The notes under the pieces: model-generated
The model's input: only the letters and a program-made list of their open reading frames with translations
The model's database searches: none
What the model was told of the DNA's origin: nothing
Shown: piece after piece, positions 57,328 through 64,000 of the stretch
How the letters are laid out: each line of letters begins with the position of its first letter
Position numbering within the stretch: the stretch's first letter is position 1
Source: Mesostigma viride
Lineage: Eukaryota > Streptophyta > Mesostigmatophyceae > Mesostigmatales > Mesostigmataceae
Length of the DNA: 64,000 nt
Assembly (NCBI GenBank): GCA_009746045.1
Contig: RPFO01001034.1
Coordinates: 344,001 to 408,000 of the forward strand
Direction of reading: 5' to 3'
Made by a program: the position numbers and the translations under genes

Positions 57328-57959
57328 GGCTGCGTTGGACCAAATTACTGCTCGATTACCTATATGGCAGTGCAATGGCAGATCCGGCCCAGAATATGAT
57401 ATTACGATGAGAAAGCGTAGAGCATCGTACGTTTCTTTTCGGAGCACTACCTCGCAAGTTCAAATGCCGCTAACTATCTCGTCGGGCTACTGCAGTGCCG
57501 CTGCCAAAATAAAATCAATTATTGCGTTGTGACTTGAGAGTTGTGACGGCGTCTTGTGCAGTTCGCAGGCTCGTACGTTTTAGGTACCTAGTTAGCAGTT
57601 CGCACTTCGCAGGCGTGCCCTGGCCTCCTCATCGAACCACACGGCGGGAAACTTCTGCCAGCTGTTACTGGCATACATACTGAAGGCTGAAGCACACAAT
57701 ACAATAAGTACTAACAGTATGCTACCAAACCAGTAACCGCCGGTCCTGGGATTGGGTCAATCATGGCCCTGCTCCCGGGCGCGTCCACGCCGCCTCATAT
57801 TATTGGTCTCCTCGCGGGCCGCCACGTAGGCGCCCCTAGCACCAAAGTGGATCATGAAAATGCGGTCCAGCCTGGTGAAGCTGCATGATGGTGGTGTGGA
57901 GCTCGTGGTAACAATCAAGCGGGAGCCACCCGGATTAGTAAAAGAAGTACATAGCAACA
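57328..57959. promoter_or_regulatory. Bidirectional promoter region between AATF and the PSB33-like gene
   Basis: 632 bp between two divergent start codons. No clear TATA box or known element can be named. The PSB33 ATG has a favourable context (aca before, gcg after). Confidence 0.5.
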
Positions 57960-60177
57960 ATGGCGTGCTCTTTTGCTCAGATCAACGCTGTTGCGATCAA
58001 CTCTTCCATTGCCTCAAAGTTCGCGGTTACCAAGCCCCGATCGGTTAGGAGCGCGCTGCCAAAGCCCGCAGTTAGCCTAGATGCAGGGCTGCGGTCATCC
58101 CTCCCCGCCAAGAAGAAGAAGCTGTCGGCTCCTAAACTCGAGCGCGCCGGTTCGTGTACAGTTAGGGCGATGGCCGAGGGTGCGGCTACCGCTACCGCTA
58201 CGGATGGTTCTTGGATCCCAGTGCTGGCGCTAGAGGGGTTGCCTCGTGGTGAGCGACGCATTGTCTCTGCCGGGGGCTTCACCATGATCCTTTTCTGGTA
58301 CAAGAATGAGATCGTTGCCGTAGAAAACCGCTCTCCAGCGGAGGGTGCTTATTCCGAGGGATTTAAGAATGCCAGGTTGACTCAGGAAGGCGGTATTCGC
58401 TGCCCTGTGTCCGACAGCGTGTTTGACCTGAAGACTGGAGAGGTCGTGGAATGGTGAGGGCCAGCTGCATTGCGGACGGATTCGACATGCATCAATGTTT
58501 ACCGCGCGCTCTCGAGAGTCTTGTATTTTCGTGGAGAACTATTCGCATTAGGTCTATAATTGTAGATTCAGGAATAGCTGTTTAAGCATACTTTGTCTCC
58601 GCAGATAATTTCTCTGATATTTCTTCCTTGCCGAATGATTCCCGTTTTGCGTCAGAGCCTGATTATTCAAGATTTTCTGGCTAATTATATTTTCAAATGT
58701 GTAACAACATTTTCGGCCCCACAAAAATTTTGATGCCATATTTTTGACGCCAGGTTCCCGAACAACGCGGTGATGCGGGCGATCACGCCGAAGGACGGCG
58801 TGAAGCTCAATGTTTTCCCCGTCAAGGTGGACCCCGAGAAGATCTCTGTCCTCGTGAGCCAGACGGTGACCAGCATGGGCGGCGGTACGTTCAGTCCTGG
58901 CCTCGGCCTAGGGTCCACGCAGGTGACCTCTGAGGGGGTGGGATCGTGATTTCTAGGTTACTCGATTGAGTTGGAACAAGTGCATGGTATAGCCTTCGTG
59001 CACTTGCTGTGGAGCTCTGCTGTCTCTCATTTACTTAGCTCATATTCCAAGTACCTAAGTAGCAAGTCGATGTAATAAAACTTGTGCGACGACGTATCTA
59101 AACTCTCCTATTAGAGCAGTCCTGCCCGTCTGGCATTCCCTCTGTTGCCACCGTCAAAACCTTACCAAGCAACTCCCAAACATGTGGTGCTGTGGATTGG
59201 CAAATATACCTTGGTATTATCCATTTGCTCGTCTAAATCCTTCAAAGTCTCACTGCGATTTCTTGTTCACTGCCTTCGCTGTTCTTCACTTCCTGCCACC
59301 AAGCTGACTCCCGACACCCGATGCTGCTTTGCTGATCTTCATGAACTGTTTTTTTTCTCTTGAACGCGTACCTTTGTGACTTGTTCCCGCGTTTCCAGAT
59401 GGCCGCGCGCTGACCCGCATTACATGCCTCCCCCTTGTTCCCATGAACCTGTGCCCTTGTCTGTCCAGATGGCGGCGCGCTGACCAGCATCGACAAGAAC
59501 AACGTGTTTTCTGTGGAGTCGTCCGTCTACGTCGATGACGAGTCGGGGCTGGGCGGGTCGGCCGACCTTGCAGGCAGCGCGGGATATGTGAGTCAGCGAA
59601 CGGATGAAATAATTTATCAAAACAAAATTATGAAAGGCAATTTCAATGGGGAAACACTTCAGCGGGGCCTTGTGCGGGATGTATGAGTACAAAGTGAGGA
59701 CGCTAACAAATCTCCATGATAGAAATAGGGGCCTGACCCTATCTGGTCTTTTTGTCCCCATGAAGTGGTACACTTTCCTCGCAAATACCCCAATTGTTAA
59801 CCATCTGGCTCGTGAAACCCATGAAGTAGTTGTTTGTGTAAGGTTGGATCAGGTAATGGCCTTTCGCTGCTGTCGCTTGCTGTGTAGCCATGCTTTACAA
59901 CCAGGTGTGCAAAGCTCCTGCAAGCAACTGCCACAACAGGGCTGTCATGCATATCCCCACACCTTGCCTGGTCGGACATTCTTTCTCTTGCCTTTTGCTC
60001 CTGGCTCTTGACGATCTAGTTCCATTATGGCTCTTGCCTCTTGCGCCACCCACCCACCCACCTCGGTGCCTTGAAAAAAATTAATTAATAAAATAATTCC
60101 AGGTGGCGCTCGGCCTGTTTGCGATCTTCATGATCGTGTGGCTGGGAGCGGGCGCGCCCACGTCGCTGCCCCAGTAA
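57960..60177 (+). CDS. PSB33: PSB33/TEF5-like thylakoid protein with Rieske-like domain, 4 exons
   Basis: Related to Arabidopsis PSB33 and Chlamydomonas TEF5, thylakoid proteins that help maintain photosystem II and its antenna. Exons 57960-58453, 58754-58884, 59469-59587, 60103-60177; GT-AG introns, phases agree, 819 nt, 272 residues. Residues 1-70 are a Ser/Ala/Lys-rich plastid transit peptide ending near CTVRAMA. The Rieske-like fold spans about 82-165 (FTMILFWYKNEIVAVENRSP ... GIRCPVSDSVFDLKTGEVVEW). The two Cys-His pairs that would bind a [2Fe-2S] cluster are not there: only one Cys remains and no His, as in PSB33. Then FPNNAVMRAITP, a Gly-rich stretch and a C-terminal membrane helix (VALGLFAIFMIVWLG, about 249-263). 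A 3' splice duplicate lies before exon 3. Confidence 0.87.
59370..59468 (+). repeat. Duplicate of PSB33 exon 3 3' splice junction
   Basis: ccagatggccgcgcgctgac at 59395 repeats ccagatggcggcgcgctgac at 59465, offset 70, with a preceding cttgttccc/cttgtctgt pyrimidine tract. The acceptor AG and about 20 bases of exon are kept, so the upstream AG is a credible alternative acceptor; using it would shift or stop the frame downstream. Confidence 0.75.
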
Positions 60178-61315
60178 ACCAGTCGACCATCATGGCTTCT
60201 CAAGGCACCCCCCTGTCATACGCATGTTGGTCCAAACATGGATGTTCTACGTTGACTGGACTAGTGGCCAACGCCCAGAAACCAGTAAAAGTTGACGGGA
60301 CAATTGCCAACGCCCAAGAGTATACACGTTGATGAACCAAGTCGTTTGATCTGGGCGGTCAAATTACGATTGGCAGCCATTACAAGCCAAGAGCCCTAGA
60401 GGGTCTATGCAGCGAACCAGCAAAACTCCTGGCTGGTGGGCCCTTCAGCTCATCTTCCCTGACAGTCAGTGAAGTCGAGCAGCTGGGAAGGGGTCGTTGT
60501 CATACTTCCCTTGTTATGCCAAGTTCGATGCGTGCCGCTGGTGCCACTGGGTGAGTGTGTGGACTGCAGAGCCTCTGAGGCACCCTTGGCAAGCGGCAGG
60601 AGCCTGCAGGCATGCACCAATGAGAGGCACTGCGCTCCAAATGCTGCGGTGGCGAATGCTGGGGTGGCACGAGGCAAAGAATCAAGGCACAGTCATGCTA
60701 CGTCATGCGTGTATGCCTGGTATCAATGAGACAACCAGCCAGTGTGCCAGTATGCGTGCTCTGGTCATGTCCACCTGAGAAGGTGGTGGGGTGGACACAG
60801 GCAGTCACAAACGTCACTTGCTCCAAACGAGGAAGAAGAACAAGAAAGAGGAGGAAGAAGAAGAAAATTGCAAGCCAGGTCAAAGCCTGGTTGCCTGCCC
60901 ATCAAGGGAAGGGGGGGCTGCTTTTTTTTTTTGGAGTGGAGCAGTGTATGCAATGCCAAGTGAATGCCAGATGGGCAGCAGGAATCCTGGCTCACATGGC
61001 CATGTCTGTCATGCAGAGCTTATATCCGCCTTCTGGCCTATCAATGAGGCAAGTAGTGCAGGCCTGAAATTGCGTAGTCTGAGCAGAGATGGCTGATGTT
61101 GGGAACCATAGTTAAAAGGGGTGCAAATGCCCCAGAAACTCCCTTTGTAGAGAAGCTTGCAGGGATCCTAAAATGATGACAATTATAGGTGTAGCGTCCA
61201 GGTTTGGGCATGCCTTTTCATTCTTTATCTAATCACTAGTGTGAGCCACTTATAAATAAATATCGACTTTTTTGTCTGTACATGTGCCATTTCCTGTCCA
61301 CAGTGGGCCAACCAT
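60178..61315. other. Downstream of PSB33; no gene recognised
   Basis: Contains the PSB33 3' UTR and a purine-rich stretch (gaagaagaacaagaaagagg region, 60830-60870). Overlapping short frames on both strands show no domain. No tRNA or other RNA gene found. Confidence 0.4.
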
Positions 61316-61614
61316 TGCAGTGTGTAGGTGCACTTCGCATGTGCACCCAGAGCAGGTGTAGTTTACACCCTACCCTTGCAAGAAGTAGCAAAGAGTGCAT
61401 TAATGAACCATATGCCCCTGCTGTTAGATAGATGTAGTATGTAGCCGATGTAGATAGATTAGACCGGTAGGACTGTTTGCACCCATCCATCCATCCATCC
61501 ATCGGGGTTAATGCTCCGTGACTCCCCAACGGGAGCACGAGTCTAATTAATTAATTAATTAATTAATTAATATGCCCCTTCTCAGGCATATGAGCTACAT
61601 GTACTCCCAACGGA
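61316..61614 (+). mobile_element. Element S copy 4, interrupted by a very short LINE B insertion
   Basis: S head at 61316-61417 (gtgcac hairpin, cagtttacaccc-type block, ccatatgcccct) and S tail at 61570-61614 (atatgccccttctcagg to ctcc-caac-ggag). Between them lie 61418-61569: the last 150 bp of LINE family B (tagatagattagaccggtag, a (catc)n run, ctcc-ccaac-gggag hairpin, taattaatt tail). The repeated atatgcccct on both sides is the target-site duplication. Confidence 0.7.
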
Positions 61615-61784
61615 GTTATCAAGGAGACAACCAGCGCAGGCCAGAAATCGGGAGAATCCGGACCACGGTAGCTCGAGCCTGCCGTTATATTGTCCGCGTG
61701 TTCGAGTCGTTCAGGATGATGAAGATGAATGGTAATGGAAATGTGTAGCCTTGTGCATTGAAATTATGGCTGGCTTACGTGTAG
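61615..61784 (-). mobile_element. Family C copy, 3' part (split)
   Basis: Begins directly after the 3' hairpin of S copy 4 and matches 53823-53990. It ends at acgtgtag (61777-61784), where LINE B sequence starts. The other half of the same C copy resumes at 63058, again with acgtgtag. Confidence 0.7.
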
Positions 61785-62680
61785 ATGCTAGGCAGCCTGC
61801 TCCCCAGCTGCGAGGCCGATGTGGACCATCGCATCTCCCTCGCCTGGCACGCTTTACGCCAGTACCGGGCCCTGTGGCGCAAGCCCCTGGGCAAGATCGA
61901 GAAACAGGACCTGTTCAAGGTCCTCGTCCTTCCTGTTCTCACGTATGGGGCCGAGACGTGGACCCTCACCGCCGACCTGGCCCGCAAGCTGCACGGCGCG
62001 GTCACCAGCATGCTGCGTTCCATTTTCAGAGTAGGATATGCTGCTCACGTCCGCAATGAGGACCTGTACCAGGGCATGCCCTATATCACCAGCACCATTA
62101 AGCAACGACGCCTGCAGCTCGATTGTAGGGCACCTAGCTCGCACCAACCAGGTAGACACCTCACGTGGCCCCCCCGCAGGACTGCGACCAGCCCAGCCTG
62201 GCCGGCACCTCCTGACGTGGGCTGGGCCCAGTGATGTTAGACGCCGCAAGGCCCGCACCTTCAAAGAACAGCTAGTAGAGGACATGGGGGGCCTAGGCCT
62301 CTCCGTGATTTGGAAGAAGATGATGGACAAGGCCAAGTGGGCCCAGGTCATAGAGGACAACGAGCCCCCCCCTGTGGGGAAGCGCCCGCGTGTGCAATCC
62401 CGTGGGAGGCACGCCAGATAGCTCCCCTAGGGCAGCGTGCGGCTGCCTAGATAGATGTTGTAGTTAGCATGCTCTTAGATAGAGGTAGTATTTAGCCGAT
62501 GTAGATAGATTAGACCGGTAGGACTGTTTGCACCCATCCATCCATCCATCCATCCATCGGGGTTAATGCTCCGCGACTCCCCAACGGGAGCACGAGTCTA
62601 ATTAATTAATTAATGGGGGGCCTAGGCCTCTCCGTGATTTGGAAGAAGATGATGGACAAGGCCAAGTGGGCCCAGGTCAT
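61785..62680 (+). mobile_element. LINE family B (subfamily d), 5'-truncated insertion at ACGTGTAG
   Basis: Starts in the RT thumb (MLGSLLPSCEADVDHRISLAW), goes through VLTYGAETWTL and DLYQGMPYITSTIKQRR with one frameshift near 62120, and ends with EPPPVGKRPRVQSRGRHAR and a stop at 62419-62421. The 3' UTR has (catc)n, ctcc-ccaac-gggag hairpin and taatt tail to about 62613. Then 67 bases (62614-62680) repeat 62286-62352 of its own coding region before the next acgtgtag. This odd tail may be a template-switch product. Confidence 0.72.
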
Positions 62681-62688
62681 ACGTGTAG

Positions 62689-63057
62689 AGCTGGCCCCGA
62701 GGGCATTCCCAAAAGGGTAGGGAAACCTGTCACGAACTACATCCAGATGTTGCTGGACGACCTAGTGGTCCCAACCCAGTTTGAGCACCGCATCCACTCT
62801 CTCTCCCGTCTTTGGACTGCCATGCAGGACAAGACGCGGTGGAAGAAGATTGTTAAGGCGCACACGCCCGACCCTGTGGGCAAGCCCCCTCCCCCCAAGC
62901 GGAGGAGGCGTTTTGATGAGTAGTGTAGTTAGGATTTTCTAGATAGCTTAGAGTTAGGATCGTTCGATCACGCGGCTTCCTCCACCCCATCCATCATGGA
63001 ATATGTGCTACATGATCTCCCCACGGAGGCATGTTATAATTTAATTTTTCAATTTTT
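62689..63057 (+). mobile_element. LINE family B (subfamily c), 3'-terminal 370 bp, also at ACGTGTAG
   Basis: Starts at gctggccccgagggcattcc and contains the C-terminal block LLDDLVVPTQFEHRIHSLSR and GKPPPPKRRRRFDE (stop 62921-62923). Ends with ctcc-ccac-ggag and taattttt tail. Flanked by acgtgtag at 62681-62688 and 63058-63065: an 8-bp target duplication, the same octamer that flanks the neighbouring insertion. Confidence 0.72.
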
Positions 63058-63197
63058 ACGTGTAGAGCGACTAGATGACCTAGACGGTGGGGCCGGAAAT
63101 AGCATGCTTGATCAGGGCGTGTGTTTCGAGCCTAACTGGCCGGGAGTGTCTAGCACTTGGTGAGCACCATTGCTGCGATCGCTCTCCCACCATTATT
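63058..63197 (-). mobile_element. Family C copy, remaining part
   Basis: Matches 53983-54115 (agcgactagatgacctagac through gatcgctctcccaccatt) with an extra actt near 63153. Together with 61615-61784 it makes one family C copy into which the two LINE B pieces inserted. Confidence 0.7.
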
Positions 63198-63318
63198 ACC
63201 TGATCTGTGTGTGCGAGGTGCCTGGCTAGGCCCAGGCGCCTGTGCCTAATATTATGGGAAGCATATGGTAAATCAGCATACAAATCCTCATGGCTAATGT
63301 GCAGGCTAAATGGTATAC

Positions 63319-64000
63319 GGCTTCCGTTCAGGTCGCAACACAGTACAGGCGCTCTTCGCTACTCGCCGACTGGTGGAGGAACTGCAACGCCTTCAGCCTG
63401 GTGAGTCCCCTTTGCACCTTGTGCTGGTGGACTTCATCAAAGCCTTCGATTCGGTTTTCTGGCCAGCGCTTTGGGACATCCTCGAGCTGTTCCGGATCCC
63501 CCGCCCCCTTGTTGCTGTCATCCGCAACCTGTACGAAGGGTCCACCACTTCGGTGCGCACTTCTTACGGGACCACGCCACCATGCCCTTTACAGAAGGGT
63601 GTGTGGCAGGGCTGCGTGCTGTCGCCCTACCTGTTCATTATTGTGGTGGAATACGTAATGATTCAGGCGCACAAGCGATTTGCCCGCATCGTGGGTAGGG
63701 AACCAGGGGTGCAGGTTGCTAACAAATTCTGGCATGGCGGTGCGGACATGGAGATTCGGCTGGCAGACATCATCTACGCAGACGACACCACCCTCTTCGA
63801 GGACACGGAGCACGTGCAGACATGGCTTGACTGCCTGGCTCTCGAGGCCCGTGCAGTGGGGCTTGAGGTCAGCAAGAAGACAGAGGCCCTGGCGGTTGGG
63901 CTCACCCACTCACCGCCACCCCTCTATCTCCTCGACGGCTCTCGAGTCCTGTATCGGGACCGTGTTAAGCTGCTGGGCAGCCTGCTCCCCAGCTGCGAGG
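63319..64000 (+). CDS. LINE family B reverse transcriptase, intact frame running off the window
   Basis: One uninterrupted frame from 63319 to the end: GFRSGRNTVQALFATRRLVE (RT block 1-2), motif A LVLVDFIKAFDSVFWPALWD with the catalytic Asp, motif B KGVWQGCVLSPYLF, motif C IIYADDTTLF (about 63772-63801), then EHVQTWLDCLALEARAVGLE and the start of the thumb (KLLGSLLPSCE), which is also where the truncated copy at 61785 begins. No stop or shift is visible, so this is the best-preserved B copy in the window. Its upstream part is missing (63198-63318 has no clear coding), and its 3' end is outside the window. Confidence 0.82.

Overview
The window looks like nuclear DNA of a green alga (Viridiplantae, probably a chlorophyte). 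Four multi-domain host genes can be reconstructed. Three are plastid- or Golgi-type genes of the green lineage, with GC-rich exons and GT-AG introns: a Golgi UDP-glucuronate 4-epimerase, a plastid sigma-70 factor and a PSB33/TEF5-type thylakoid protein. The fourth is the nucleolar ribosome-biogenesis factor AATF/BFR2. The species call is inference from gene content; no rRNA or organelle marker is present.

Left part (1-24670): a 170-bp satellite array, about 77 monomers in three blocks, invaded by one family of non-LTR retrotransposon (called family A here). One nearly complete copy (8593-15568), one 3'-truncated and very noisy copy (3204-7858), and the last 13 bp of a third copy at the window edge all lie in the same orientation. 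All three join the satellite at the same base of the monomer. The complete copy is flanked by a 15-bp target-site duplication made of satellite sequence. The translated element carries, in order, a PHD finger, a RING-H2 finger, two zinc fingers, a reverse transcriptase (YLDD) and a CCHC plus restriction-like endonuclease. This points to a site-specific retrotransposon whose target is a satellite, possibly centromeric. The blocks at 14-3204 and 15569-24670 are letter-perfect, whereas 3204-8592 is full of single-base insertions, so part of the structure may reflect assembly.

Middle part (24671-33700): gene-poor, with debris of further mobile elements. These are family B (LINE with YADDT reverse transcriptase, 3' CTCC-loop-GGAG hairpin and TAAT-rich tail), a short non-autonomous element S that shares the family B 3' end, family C (known here only as 5'-truncated copies), and a palindromic MITE-like element.

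Right part: UDP-glucuronate 4-epimerase (minus, 43381-33711, 11 exons, 499 aa); plastid sigma factor (plus, 46072-50260, 5 exons, 557 aa); AATF/BFR2 (minus, 57327-55477, intronless, 616 aa); PSB33/TEF5-like (plus, 57960-60177, 4 exons, 272 aa). The first two genes diverge from each other, as do the last two. Between the two pairs (50261-55476) and after the last gene (61316-64000) lie nested insertions of B, C and S whose order can be read from target-site duplications. Introns carry many tandem repeats, and at least six splice junctions have a nearby partial duplicate that includes the exon edge.

Most interesting: (1) the satellite-targeting PHD/RING/RLE retrotransposon; (2) recurrent duplication of splice junctions into adjacent introns in three unrelated genes; (3) the B/S partnership through a shared 3' hairpin; (4) two family B insertions at the same octamer.
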